Shown here piece after piece: positions 44,222 to 52,918 of a DNA stretch of 64,000 nucleotides. Source of the stretch: CBDFNN01 sp965250215 (lineage in GTDB: Bacteria; Bacteroidota; Rhodothermia; Rhodothermales; DATKEJ01); the NCBI GenBank assembly GCA_965250215.1, contig CBDFNN010000004.1, positions 1,488,001-1,552,000 on the forward strand, read 5' to 3'. Position 1 is the stretch's first letter; the number at the start of each line of letters is the position of its first letter. The notes below the pieces were generated by a model. That model was not told the DNA's origin and made no database searches. It was given only the letters and a program-made list of their open reading frames with translations. The position numbers and the translations under genes were made by a program.

Positions 44222-44590
44222 ATGCAGTCACTTACTATTGGTCGAGCAGTATTTGCAATACCCATGGCCATTTTTGGTCTCATGCATTTAATGAGCGGAA
44301 ATGACATGGCTGGGATGGTACCTATTCCTGGAGGGGTCATTTGGGTTTACCTCATAGGAGTGGCATTAATCGCTGCCGCGGTGTCGATAATTATCAATAA
44401 GCATTCAAAATTGGCCTGTCAACTTTTGGCTTTGTTGCTATTGATTTTCGCCTTGACGATTCATCTACCTGCACTTCTGGAAGCAACGGCTGAAACAATG
44501 GCGGGACCGATGTCCAACATGTTGAAAGACATTGCTTTGGCCGGAGCCGCATTTGGATTCTCAGCGACTTTTGAAGAGAAGAAAGAGTAA
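44222..44590 (+). CDS. DoxX-like four-helix membrane protein
   Basis: This 122-residue protein has four membrane helices with the DoxX-family pattern: IGRAVFAIPMAIFGLMHL in helix 1, VYLIGVALIAAAV in helix 2, LLALLLLIFALTIHLPAL in helix 3, and DIALAGAAFGF in helix 4. DoxX relatives are linked to quinone or redox functions, but most are uncharacterised. The ATG at 44222 starts directly at the first helix. It is divergent from the ketosynthase cluster (225-base gap) and converges on the patatin gene 20 bases away. Confidence 0.8.
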   Translation: MQSLTIGRAVFAIPMAIFGLMHLMSGNDMAGMVPIPGGVIWVYLIGVALIAAAVSIIINKHSKLACQLLALLLLIFALTIHLPALLEATAETMAGPMSNMLKDIALAGAAFGFSATFEEKKE

Positions 44591-44610
44591 GATAGAATTA
44601 CGGTCCTTGG

Positions 44611-46800
44611 TTAGAACACAAATCCAAGGCTGAAATCGACTTTGTGTCGATTTACGGTACCACTAGAAACGGTCAAGTTGACAGGACCAATTGGTGTCAA
44701 AGCACCGATAGAGGCGAATGCCGACTTTTCATACTCTTCCGAGGTGATATCCCATTCCCAGTCTCTGAAGCCATTTCCCATTTGGACACCGGCCGTCAAA
44801 AATCGACTTTCTCGGAATTCTAGTCGAATAGAGGTCCAAGCTGTTTTCGTAACGTGTCCAGATAATTCGTCATGAGATGCGCCCGCAAACCGGCCTCGTT
44901 TGAGAATCGAAAAAGAGACTCCACCCAAAGTGGGAAGATAGTTACTTGGAGTAGTTTGCGAACTTCGGACTACTTCCATTCGGCTTTCTGCTACCCACTT
45001 TGGAGCAAAGTTTGAGATATGGGCGAAAGTCAGACTGTGACGGGTCATGTTTACGTCTGAAAGAAATTGGTCTGACGATTTGTCTGACTCAATTTGAAGG
45101 AGATTTCCCGATGATGGAAAATAGCTACGATCTAGGGTATCGAACCAGAGTTTGACAAAGCCAATGAAGGGTGAGTTATCAAATGAACCCAAACCGCCTG
45201 GAGCAACAATTGGGCTAACCACAGAAAGCTCCTTTCTGACTCCGGCGCCGATAAGAACTGATTTTGCATAGAGTGTCGAGAGTGCGAGCTCTGCCGAGTA
45301 TGTCCGAATATTCCAAGTTGAGGTCCGCTCTCTATCGAGAAAAAGGTCTTGGATTCTGTCGTCCAGAATCGCGATGAACTGAAAGCCAAAACGATTTTTT
45401 ATTCCAAGACCGACTAGATATTCAGAAGCTAAATAGAATCTCTCTCCTAGTCTAGCGTCTAGAAGCCACTTCGATCCCCTCAGTCCAACATTCCAATACG
45501 TCGCGTTTGCAAGCAGAGAGGCTTTTTCTCGATCGTCGAATCTGAAACCAATACGCAAGTTGTCCTCTTTCTTCTCCTTGACCTTGATGACCATTCTATA
45601 GCCGAGATTCATGGGCCTCAATTCATAGGTGACAAGCTTGAAAAATCCCGTGCTAAAAATTCTCTCGACTTCTTCTTCTAGTGCTATTTTTGATTGCCAC
45701 GAATTGTTGAGCGTCTCTATTTGAGACCGAACCACAGAAACTGGAATTTCTTGAAGACCTTCGACGATGGTGTCCTCTATCAAAACGGAGTCTACTCGGG
45801 CTAGAAGACTCCTTCGAAAATTAGCAAGCTCAATTCCTTTGGCGGTGAGGTCGTGTTTAATATCCTCGACCAATTCACGTGCTGATATACGGCCCTCTTC
45901 GATTATCTCTTGGGGGCTACTAAAATCTAGGATACCTTTGCCAACTAGCTTTGGTCTGATTAACACATCGCAATATTTTCTTTGTATTCCGTTCGATACA
46001 AACATTTGGAAACTTGCCGCCTGGACAACCACGTCGAGAGCTGACTTGAGCTCATCTCTATTCGAAAGGTCGGAGGATACGTCGGCACAAATGAGGTAAT
46101 CGGCGCCAAGGGCGGCGACATCTTCTGCCGGAAGATTTCTGATTGCCGCTCCATCCACGAGGAGTCTTCCATCCAGCTCAACTGGCGTTAGTAATGTTGG
46201 GACAGCCATTGAGGCTCGAATAACGTCCGGCAAGTAGCCAGATCTAAATGGGACCGCAACACCGGTTTCAATGTCTGTGGCGACAGCTACAAAGGGAATG
46301 GGAAGATCATCAAAATCATAGATTCCGATTGCTGGCCACATGAGGTTATTTAACATCGCTGAGACTTTTTGGCCCTCGGCAAATCCGGTTGGAAGTCCTA
46401 CCTTCCTTCGATTTCTTAATGGGAGAGTCAACACATACTTTCCGTCCCTTAGTTTATTTTCCATGCTCATGGGCCGCCGTCCCGATGCCTCGTCAAATTT
46501 GTCTGCCCAGTCCGTGGTGTTAATGAGGTATTCAATTTTGTCAAGTGGATAACCCAATGAATAAAGCGCTCCGGAAACGGCACCCATGCTTGTTCCGCCA
46601 ATTAGATGGATCGGAATGTCGTTATTCTCTAGCACTTGAAGTACACCAATATGGGCGAATCCTTTGGCACCGCCACCGGATAAAACGAGTCCAACTTTTA
46701 ATTGCTGATCTTCCGTTTGAGCCAAGCACGTCACTGAGACACCTTGCAAGAACAAGAAAATTGTTGTCAACAGGTAGTGTGAAAATCCTCCTTTTATCAT
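44611..46800 (-). CDS. Patatin-like phospholipase with C-terminal Omp85-type barrel (type Vd-like)
   Basis: This 729-residue protein has a signal peptide (cut after CLAQ near residue 28). The patatin domain has the oxyanion loop GGGAKG (residues 42-47), the nucleophile Ser71 in GTSMG and the dyad Asp216 in DGA. One POTRA-like segment follows near residues 330-400, then a surface-antigen barrel ending in SLGFVF with a terminal aromatic. This is the architecture of PlpD-type autotransporting or membrane-retained lipases, seen in both Proteobacteria and Bacteroidota. It probably hydrolyses phospholipids at the outer membrane. It ends a transcript shared with mtaB, 10 bases upstream. Confidence 0.92.
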   Translation of the reverse strand: MIKGGFSHYLLTTIFLFLQGVSVTCLAQTEDQQLKVGLVLSGGGAKGFAHIGVLQVLENNDIPIHLIGGTSMGAVSGALYSLGYPLDKIEYLINTTDWADKFDEASGRRPMSMENKLRDGKYVLTLPLRNRRKVGLPTGFAEGQKVSAMLNNLMWPAIGIYDFDDLPIPFVAVATDIETGVAVPFRSGYLPDVIRASMAVPTLLTPVELDGRLLVDGAAIRNLPAEDVAALGADYLICADVSSDLSNRDELKSALDVVVQAASFQMFVSNGIQRKYCDVLIRPKLVGKGILDFSSPQEIIEEGRISARELVEDIKHDLTAKGIELANFRRSLLARVDSVLIEDTIVEGLQEIPVSVVRSQIETLNNSWQSKIALEEEVERIFSTGFFKLVTYELRPMNLGYRMVIKVKEKKEDNLRIGFRFDDREKASLLANATYWNVGLRGSKWLLDARLGERFYLASEYLVGLGIKNRFGFQFIAILDDRIQDLFLDRERTSTWNIRTYSAELALSTLYAKSVLIGAGVRKELSVVSPIVAPGGLGSFDNSPFIGFVKLWFDTLDRSYFPSSGNLLQIESDKSSDQFLSDVNMTRHSLTFAHISNFAPKWVAESRMEVVRSSQTTPSNYLPTLGGVSFSILKRGRFAGASHDELSGHVTKTAWTSIRLEFRESRFLTAGVQMGNGFRDWEWDITSEEYEKSAFASIGALTPIGPVNLTVSSGTVNRHKVDFSLGFVF

Positions 46801-46810
46801 TTCAGCCAGA

Positions 46811-48151
46811 TCAGACCAAAAGTGGCAAACTGAAAGACAACTCCTCTAGCGAGGACGTTATTTCCACTTCACCCTCGGCATTTATTGAGGCTAATTCCTC
46901 AAGCGAAATGGTCTCTGCTTTGGTTTTATCGTAGGGGCCTGACACCTTGATGTAGTTGTCTGTAAAGCCGCTCATTTTGTCTCCCTTTCTTGATTTCTCC
47001 CAAAGCACTTTTCTTTCAGTATCAAGATGTTTCAAATAGAATCGTCTCTGGAGTTTCTTAGAGAGCTCACGCAGAATTGCGCTTCTTCTGTGCCTTTCTT
47101 GCATAGGGATCGCAGAGAATTCGGAGATCGCTGTCTGCTGCGCAGCCTTAGTATTTTTTCGCTCGGAATAGGTGAAAACATGGAGGTAAGAGATGTCCAG
47201 AGACTCTAGAAAATTTTTCGAAGCAAGAAATTCCTTATCTCCCTCTGCAGGAAACCCTACAATTACATCAATCCCAATGGCAGCATTTGGAATTATTTCC
47301 TGAATGAACTCGATGCGAGATCTGTATAGATCAGTTTTGTACCTACGTCGCATTTTTCCTAATACAGAGTCGTCCCCGCTTTGGAGTGGAATGTGGAAAT
47401 GGGGTTGAAAGGCTCTCGATTCCGAGACGAAGCGAATAATATCCTCTGAAAGGAGATTCGGTTCAATCGATGAAATCCGAAATCGCTCAACTTGCTCAAT
47501 TTGATCAAGCCCTTTTAATAGCTCAAGTAAATTACTGTTTGAGTCCAGGCCATAGAGTCCCAGGTTGATACCACTGAGAACGATTTCCTTATATCCAAGA
47601 TTGGCAACTTCCTTGGCATGTTGGAGAGTATCCCCAAGAGGCCTAGATCGACTCTTTCCTCTGGCCAAAGGAATGGTGCAGAAAGAACAGGTGTAATCGC
47701 AACCATCCTGGACTTTCAAGAAAGCCCTTGTTCTGTCGCCACTAGAAAAAGCGGGATTGTAGAGCTGAGTGTCATCGATACAGGAGACGTGGATCTGTGT
47801 CTTTTGAGCTCTCTCGAAGTCACCAAGGAGTTCGAATAGTTTGAACTTTTCATTGTTGCCGAGGACAGCGTCAACGCCATCGATCGCTGCGATTTGCTTG
47901 GGCTCGAGTTGTGCATAGCAACCGCTAACCACAACGAATGCATCGGGGTTAGCTCTTTTCGCTCTACGTATCGCGTTTCGACATTTTTTGTCCGCCTGAT
48001 CCGTTACGGTACATGTGTTTATAATGGTAACATCGGCGGGATCTCCAAAGTCCACTATGTCATATTTCCGGGAAATAAATTCTCGGGCAATGGTACTGGT
48101 TTCTGCGTAATTTAATTTACAACCCAGGGTGTGAAGTGAGACTCGGTTCAT
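46811..48151 (-). CDS. mtaB: tRNA t6A37 methylthiotransferase MtaB
   Basis: This 446-residue radical-SAM enzyme makes ms2t6A at position 37 of tRNAs reading ANN codons. The N-terminal UPF0004 domain starts HTLGCKLNYAET with cluster Cys residues (also NTCTVT and SGCYAQ). The radical-SAM motif CxxxCxxC is DGCDYTCSFCTIP near residue 152. A TRAM-like C-terminus is present. GCKLN and the length distinguish MtaB from MiaB and RimO. It is divergent from psd, separated by 77 bases. Confidence 0.95.
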   Translation of the reverse strand: MNRVSLHTLGCKLNYAETSTIAREFISRKYDIVDFGDPADVTIINTCTVTDQADKKCRNAIRRAKRANPDAFVVVSGCYAQLEPKQIAAIDGVDAVLGNNEKFKLFELLGDFERAQKTQIHVSCIDDTQLYNPAFSSGDRTRAFLKVQDGCDYTCSFCTIPLARGKSRSRPLGDTLQHAKEVANLGYKEIVLSGINLGLYGLDSNSNLLELLKGLDQIEQVERFRISSIEPNLLSEDIIRFVSESRAFQPHFHIPLQSGDDSVLGKMRRRYKTDLYRSRIEFIQEIIPNAAIGIDVIVGFPAEGDKEFLASKNFLESLDISYLHVFTYSERKNTKAAQQTAISEFSAIPMQERHRRSAILRELSKKLQRRFYLKHLDTERKVLWEKSRKGDKMSGFTDNYIKVSGPYDKTKAETISLEELASINAEGEVEITSSLEELSFSLPLLV

Positions 48152-48228
48152 GAGATCGAAGAGATTAAGACCGACGATAGAACGGGAGCATTTTCTGGTC
48201 GTTCCTATGCATAATAACTAATGTCTAC

Positions 48229-48888
48229 TTGATAGCTCCAGAAGGATTTCCGCAGATAGCGATTACAGTCGGCTTGTCGATATTGCTATGCGTTTTTGCT
48301 TACTTCGTCTCGGCATCCTGGCTAAGAATACTGCTCGTCGGATTGGCCGTCGTACTTATCCTATTCAGTCTGTACTTTTTTAGGGATCCAGAGCGACCTA
48401 TGATGTCCGATGCCGAGAGGATCGGGAAGGTCCTAGCTCCGGCCGATGGGAAAGTTATCGAGATTGTTGCAGAAAAGGACGAGTACTTTGTTAAAGGTGA
48501 CGTCAATCGGATTTCAATTTTTCTATCCCCACTGAATGTGCACGTCAATAGAATTCCAACAGACGGTACCATTGATTACGTCGAATACGTCCCAGGTGAT
48601 TACCTCGTTGCTTACCATCCTAAGGCAAGCGAGAAAAACGAGCGGAGTATCATTGGGATGACAAGTTCTTCGGGTAGCAAGTTGGTTTTCAAACAAATTG
48701 CAGGGATGATAGCCAGGAGAGTCGTATTTCATGTCAAAGAAGATCAGGCTGTTAAAGCGGGGGAACGCTTTGGTATTGTTAAATTTGGCTCGAGAATGGA
48801 TATTTTACTAGATCCGGGAGTTGAGATCGATGTAAAGCCGGGTCAAAAAGTTGTCGCAGGTGTCACACAGATTGCTCATTTAGACTAG
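48229..48888 (+). CDS. psd: Phosphatidylserine decarboxylase, short type
   Basis: This 219-residue protein has an N-terminal membrane hairpin (residues about 8-50), then the PSD domain with RDPERP, APADGKVIEI, LSPLNVHVNR and the self-cleavage site KFGSRMD (Ser188 becomes the pyruvoyl group). It makes phosphatidylethanolamine from phosphatidylserine at the inner membrane. The start is TTG at 48229, as no in-frame ATG lies nearby upstream. The next gene, one base after its stop, is pssA, which supplies the substrate. Confidence 0.95.
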   Translation: MIAPEGFPQIAITVGLSILLCVFAYFVSASWLRILLVGLAVVLILFSLYFFRDPERPMMSDAERIGKVLAPADGKVIEIVAEKDEYFVKGDVNRISIFLSPLNVHVNRIPTDGTIDYVEYVPGDYLVAYHPKASEKNERSIIGMTSSSGSKLVFKQIAGMIARRVVFHVKEDQAVKAGERFGIVKFGSRMDILLDPGVEIDVKPGQKVVAGVTQIAHLD

Positions 48889-48889
48889 A

Positions 48890-49747
48890 ATGAAGAACGA
48901 ACCGCCAGAACAAGGATCAAAAAAGAGAAGCGTCGAAATGAGGCGCGCTTATTCCGACTATCGTCTCTCAATGATAGATCGGGCGAGCACACAGCGAATT
49001 CCGAGAAGGGCTGCAGTCCCCTCACTCTTTACTTTGCTCAATTTGCTTTGCGGTTTTGTTTCTCTTGTTGAATCAGCTAGTGGTAGATTTGAAAGAGCCG
49101 GCGTCTATATTATCATGGCCGGTTTTTTTGACACACTTGATGGTATGGTTGCTCGTCTGACGAACGGCGACTCCGAATTCGGCATTCAGCTCGACTCACT
49201 CAGTGATATTGTATCGTTTGGGGTTGCCCCTGCTTTTCTTCTTTATCACGTCGGACTGAAGGATTTTGAACTTATGGGGCTATTGATTGCTTCTCTTCCA
49301 ATGATTTGCGGAAGCGTAAGACTTGCTCGTTTCAATATTTCATCAGAAGGTGAAAAAAATGGACATTTTGAGGGCCTTCCGATTCCAGCTGCAGGAATAT
49401 TGCTTGTTGCTCTAGTCCTGACTTCAATCGAATTTCCCGACTGGTTCGACTATTTCGTGTGGGGAAAGCTTTCCGTAATTGTGCCCTTTATCATCCTCGT
49501 TTCAGCCTTAATGGTATCAAATGTCCAGTTCGATACTGTATCGAAATTGACCGCACGTGGTATTAAAGAGAACCTCGCAGTCTTTCTTTTTTTCAGCCTA
49601 GGAGCTCTGTTGTCTTTGATTTTTCACGCACCTGGTATCCTATTTTCAATTCTTGCCTATCTAATTTTCAGCGTCGGTCGGGCTTTTTACCGAATGGCTA
49701 TAGCCGTTGCTGGAGCAGACCTGGAGAGTTTTCCAGAAAACAACTAA
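48890..49747 (+). CDS. pssA: CDP-diacylglycerol-serine O-phosphatidyltransferase
   Basis: This 285-residue membrane protein carries the CDP-alcohol phosphotransferase signature as DGMVARLTNGDSEFG, followed by QLDSLSD; the Asp residues bind metal and CDP-diacylglycerol. There are about six to eight helices after a polar, basic N-terminus of about 40 residues. It joins serine to CDP-diacylglycerol to form phosphatidylserine, which the product of the upstream psd gene then decarboxylates. A start further inside (MRRAYSDYR) cannot be excluded. Confidence 0.94.
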   Translation: MKNEPPEQGSKKRSVEMRRAYSDYRLSMIDRASTQRIPRRAAVPSLFTLLNLLCGFVSLVESASGRFERAGVYIIMAGFFDTLDGMVARLTNGDSEFGIQLDSLSDIVSFGVAPAFLLYHVGLKDFELMGLLIASLPMICGSVRLARFNISSEGEKNGHFEGLPIPAAGILLVALVLTSIEFPDWFDYFVWGKLSVIVPFIILVSALMVSNVQFDTVSKLTARGIKENLAVFLFFSLGALLSLIFHAPGILFSILAYLIFSVGRAFYRMAIAVAGADLESFPENN

Positions 49748-49750
49748 TTC

Positions 49751-50002
49751 ATGCATAAAGCTAGTATTCAAATAAAACTTCGATCATCAATCTTAGACCC
49801 CCAAGGGAAAGCGACTCATCATGCGCTTGGTTCACTTGGCTACTCTAGTATTGAGCAAGTCAGAATCGGGAAGTTGGTTGAGCTAATGATCGACGAGAAA
49901 GACGCCGCTAAGGCGAAGTCCATCGCGGAGGAGGCTTGCGCAAAATTGCTTGCTAATCAGGTAATGGAGGACTTCGTGGTCGAGATTGAACCTGTCATCT
50001 AG
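49751..50002 (+). CDS. purS: Phosphoribosylformylglycinamidine synthase subunit PurS
   Basis: This 83-residue protein matches PurS over its full length: beta strand ASIQIKLRSSILDPQGKA, then LGYSSIEQVRIGKLVEL, and the closing MEDFVVEI. It bridges PurL and PurQ and helps channel ammonia in purine synthesis. purL and purQ are not in the window. It starts 4 bases after pssA and overlaps the next gene by one base. Confidence 0.93.
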   Translation: MHKASIQIKLRSSILDPQGKATHHALGSLGYSSIEQVRIGKLVELMIDEKDAAKAKSIAEEACAKLLANQVMEDFVVEIEPVI

Positions 50003-50325
50003 TGGCGAAGAGTTTGGAAATAGTGATGTGGGATCCTCTCTATAGCGGAGAGATTGAGACATTGGTGATTGAACAAATCGATGACCAAAATTCGCCAGTA
50101 GATCCATGGATCGTTGTGCTATATAACGATGAGATTCACACCTTTGAGGAAGTCATTTCCCAGTTGATTAAAGCAACAAAGTGTACCACAAACCAGGCGG
50201 AGCTTTGGGCCTGGACCGTGCACTCGAAAGGGAAGGTAGCGGTCTTTGAGGGGGAGTTTGAGAAGTGTTTGCGGGTTTCTGGGGTTCTAAAAGAGATTCA
50301 ATTGGTCGTTGAGGTGCAAGGATAA
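50002..50325 (+). CDS. clpS: ATP-dependent Clp protease adaptor ClpS-like protein
   Basis: This 107-residue protein has the ClpS core: WIVVLYNDEIHTFEEVISQL (the usual LxNDxxTpmeFV strand), a central helix with AELWAWTVHSKGK in place of A..IMLxVHxxG, and a last strand IQLVVEV. ClpS delivers N-degron substrates to ClpA/ClpC. The N-terminal extension of about 30 residues is acidic, as expected. The GTG at 50002 is used here; an ATG 24 bases later is possible. It is sandwiched by one-base overlaps between purS and hprK. Confidence 0.85.
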   Translation: MAKSLEIVMWDPLYSGEIETLVIEQIDDQNSPVDPWIVVLYNDEIHTFEEVISQLIKATKCTTNQAELWAWTVHSKGKVAVFEGEFEKCLRVSGVLKEIQLVVEVQG

Positions 50326-51347
50326 TGGATCGCAAACCAAGAGTATTTCGAAAAGAGAATATCGACGTTTCCTTTCTGTTGGAGCACTTGAATTCAGATG
50401 TTGGCTTGTCGTTTGAGGTGGTCGTTCCTGGCAATCAAGAAGGGAGGCTCATCACCGAAAAAGATCTCCATCGGCCAGGTCTGGCACTTGCCGGCTTTCT
50501 AAATCTCTTTACCTTCCAAAGAGTCCAAATTATTGGCAATACCGAATCACAGTATTTAGCCCATCTCGACATAAAGGAAAGGAAGAAAGCATTCGGTAAT
50601 ATTGTTGGATACGAAATTCCTTGTTTGATCATAAGCGAATCCAACGAATTTCAACCTGAGCTCGCTGCGATGGCTGCAGAAAAGGGGCTGCCGGTATTTC
50701 GCTCCAAACTTAATACATCGTCCTTGATGTCCTACCTACAGGATTTCTTAGGGGATCAATTTGCCTTACAAAGAACACTTCATGGCTCCCTGGTAGATGT
50801 TTACGGAATTGGGCTTCTTTTGACGGGCCAGCCAGGAATAGGAAAGAGCGAGGTCGCATTGGATTTGATTGAACGAGGTCATCGGCTGGTAGCAGATGAC
50901 GTAGTCGTCGTTACGAAGAAGACAGAAAAAGTCTTGATGGGGTCTGGAACGAAATTGGTCGAGCATTTCATGGAGGTGCGAGGCCTAGGAATCGTCGATA
51001 TTCGTGCCATGTTTGGAGTCAGGGCTGTGCGGTATCAAAAACGAATCGAAGTTGTGGTCGATCTACACCTTTGGGATTCCGATCAAGAGTATACTCGCAT
51101 AGGAATGATTGATGACGATATCGATTTGTTGAATGTGAAACTGCCGCGAGTAAAACTTCCCATCGTACCTGGCAAGAACATCACCGTAATTTGCGAAGTC
51201 GTCGCGATGAACCACCTTCTTGATCACTATGGCTACAACGCCGCTGATGTTTTTTCAAATCGATTGAATGAAAGGATTCGGTTAAAAAAACAACAGTCGT
51301 CTTCTCCGGGTAGAGGAATCGAGTATTTTGAACACGACTATGAATGA
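50325..51347 (+). CDS. hprK: HPr kinase/phosphorylase
   Basis: This 340-residue protein has the HprK N-terminal domain and a C-terminal kinase domain. Landmarks are conserved His153 in LHGSLVDVYG, Walker A GQPGIGKS (168-175), LVADDVVVV near residue 190, and the signature EVRGLGIVDI near residue 222. It phosphorylates HPr on Ser and reverses the reaction. In Gram-negative bacteria without sugar PTS such genes often serve a regulatory role. No ptsH is in the window. The ATG overlaps the clpS stop by one base. Confidence 0.95.
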   Translation: MDRKPRVFRKENIDVSFLLEHLNSDVGLSFEVVVPGNQEGRLITEKDLHRPGLALAGFLNLFTFQRVQIIGNTESQYLAHLDIKERKKAFGNIVGYEIPCLIISESNEFQPELAAMAAEKGLPVFRSKLNTSSLMSYLQDFLGDQFALQRTLHGSLVDVYGIGLLLTGQPGIGKSEVALDLIERGHRLVADDVVVVTKKTEKVLMGSGTKLVEHFMEVRGLGIVDIRAMFGVRAVRYQKRIEVVVDLHLWDSDQEYTRIGMIDDDIDLLNVKLPRVKLPIVPGKNITVICEVVAMNHLLDHYGYNAADVFSNRLNERIRLKKQQSSSPGRGIEYFEHDYE

Positions 51348-51555
51348 TTTGAAAGAAAAATCAATGATAGTGGAGCTTTCAAGTGATCTAATCTTGCAAG
51401 GCAGTGTTCGTTAGCCTATTATCCAATGCCTAGTTAGGAGAAGTGATGTCGGCGTGTTTGAATACACCAGAATTCAAGCATACACCATTTCAGACATCAA
51501 TGAAGAAGTAACTCAGGCTGAATAAATTGAATTGGAATCGTCTGTTAAGAAATTA

Positions 51556-52536
51556 ATGAAGTCCCCTAGAAATCAGTACTATTACTACGATCAAACGCAA
51601 TGCACGTTTGTCGAGGTTAAGTCGTCCAGAGAAAAACAATTAGCTAGGTTGGGATCGTTCTTAGGTGTTTCTCTAATCTTCGCCGTTCTCATGGTCTTAG
51701 GCCTAGGAGACTCGATTAGAACCCCTCAAGAATTCGCTCTCCAATCAGAAAACGAAGCTTTAATTAATCAACTCAAATCGGCGGATGAGCGTTTTGAAGA
51801 TTTTGACTTTCAATTGTCCGAACTTGGTAAAATGGACCAAGATCTTTATCGGACAATTCTTCAAGTTGAACCGATTGATGAAGATATCAAGCAACTTGGA
51901 GTTGGTGGAGCTGATGTCTATTCCGAGTTTGAGAAATACGGAGGTACTACTCGAGAGTTGTTAGTTTCTAACGCATCGAAATTGGATGCGCTTGATCGGC
52001 AGCTTCAAATGCAGCTTGGTAGTTCCAAAGATCTACTTAGCATTGCAGAAAAGAGAGAGTCTAGACTTCTGGAAATGCCAGCGATCATTCCAATCGAAGG
52101 GAAGCTAGTTTCTGGATTTGGAATGAGATTCCATCCGATTGACCGCGTTCGGAAGGCCCATCATGGAATTGATATTACAGCCGATCGCGGAACGCAAATC
52201 GTTGCAGCTGGAAACGGTGTAGTTTCCTACGCTGCTAGACGAGGTAACTACGGCAATACCGTCGAGATTACTCACAAGAATTCTGGCTACGTTACCAGGT
52301 ACGCCCACCTTTCTAAGATTGATGTAAAAGTCGGTCAAAAGGTGACGAAGGGAGATCCAATTGCTAAGTGCGGAAGCACTGGAAGATCAACAGCTCCCCA
52401 TCTCCACTATGAGGTCAGAACAATAGGTTCGAACAAGCCTCTGAATCCGATCGACTTCTTTGCTCCGGGGATGAGTCCCAAGGAATTTCAGAAGCTCAAA
52501 AAGAGATCTGAGTCTACCAAGACCTCTCTTGATTAG
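51556..52536 (+). CDS. M23-family peptidase (LytM domain), membrane-anchored
   Basis: This 326-residue protein has one membrane segment (residues about 37-57) after a short cytosolic N-terminus with YYYYDQTQ typical of Bacteroidota members. A coiled-coil-like region follows to residue about 165, then the LytM domain with SGFGMRFHP, HHGIDITADRGT (zinc His and Asp), YAHLS and the HLHYEV motif (zinc His). It cuts peptidoglycan cross-links or, if degenerate, activates amidases; all zinc ligands seem present. I chose the ATG at 51556 over a TTG eight codons upstream. A terminator follows. Confidence 0.92.
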   Translation: MKSPRNQYYYYDQTQCTFVEVKSSREKQLARLGSFLGVSLIFAVLMVLGLGDSIRTPQEFALQSENEALINQLKSADERFEDFDFQLSELGKMDQDLYRTILQVEPIDEDIKQLGVGGADVYSEFEKYGGTTRELLVSNASKLDALDRQLQMQLGSSKDLLSIAEKRESRLLEMPAIIPIEGKLVSGFGMRFHPIDRVRKAHHGIDITADRGTQIVAAGNGVVSYAARRGNYGNTVEITHKNSGYVTRYAHLSKIDVKVGQKVTKGDPIAKCGSTGRSTAPHLHYEVRTIGSNKPLNPIDFFAPGMSPKEFQKLKKRSESTKTSLD

Positions 52537-52541
52537 AATTG

Positions 52542-52570
52542 AAAGGCCCGTTGTTTAGCGGGCCTTTTTT
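52542..52570 (+). terminator. Intrinsic terminator after the M23 peptidase gene
   Basis: A nine-base stem (AAAGGCCCG/CGGGCCTTT, eight-base loop) is followed by TTT within a run of six T. It lies six bases beyond the stop codon. Confidence 0.9.
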
Positions 52571-52699
52571 ATTATATCATAGTCTTTTTTAGGTAGCTCT
52601 TGCATTTGTCGTCACTGGAACCTATAGTCACGAGGAACGTCATTTTTCGACTTTTCGAAGTGAACGATTCTCTTAACTAAACCTCGTCAAATTGCCCCT

Positions 52700-52918
52700 A
52701 TGTACTGGACTCTGGAATTAGCATCGTACCTCAAGGATGCACCTTGGCCAGCTAGTAGAGTGGAATTAATTGATTATGCCGACAGAACCGGTGCGCCGTT
52801 CGAGGTTATTCAGAATCTTGAGGATATTCAAGACGATGGTGAGCCCTACGAGAGCATTGAGGAGATCTGGCCAGAATTCCCTTCTCGCAACGACGACTTC
52901 TATTTCGAGGAAGAATAA
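52700..52918 (+). CDS. DUF2795 domain-containing small protein
   Basis: This 72-residue acidic protein matches the DUF2795 pattern: MYWTLELASYLKDAPWPASR, ELIDYADRTGAP and the EYESIEEIWP-like tail (here EPYESIEEIWPEFP). The family is small, common in Bacteroidota and Actinobacteria, and has no assigned function. The 3' end overlaps the next gene, a BamA-like barrel in another frame, unless that gene uses a non-canonical start. Confidence 0.88.
   Translation: MYWTLELASYLKDAPWPASRVELIDYADRTGAPFEVIQNLEDIQDDGEPYESIEEIWPEFPSRNDDFYFEEE

Noticed and set aside
44119..44304. 61-codon frame overlapping the DoxX-like start
   Set aside because: Different frame from the four-helix protein, no membrane pattern or family match.
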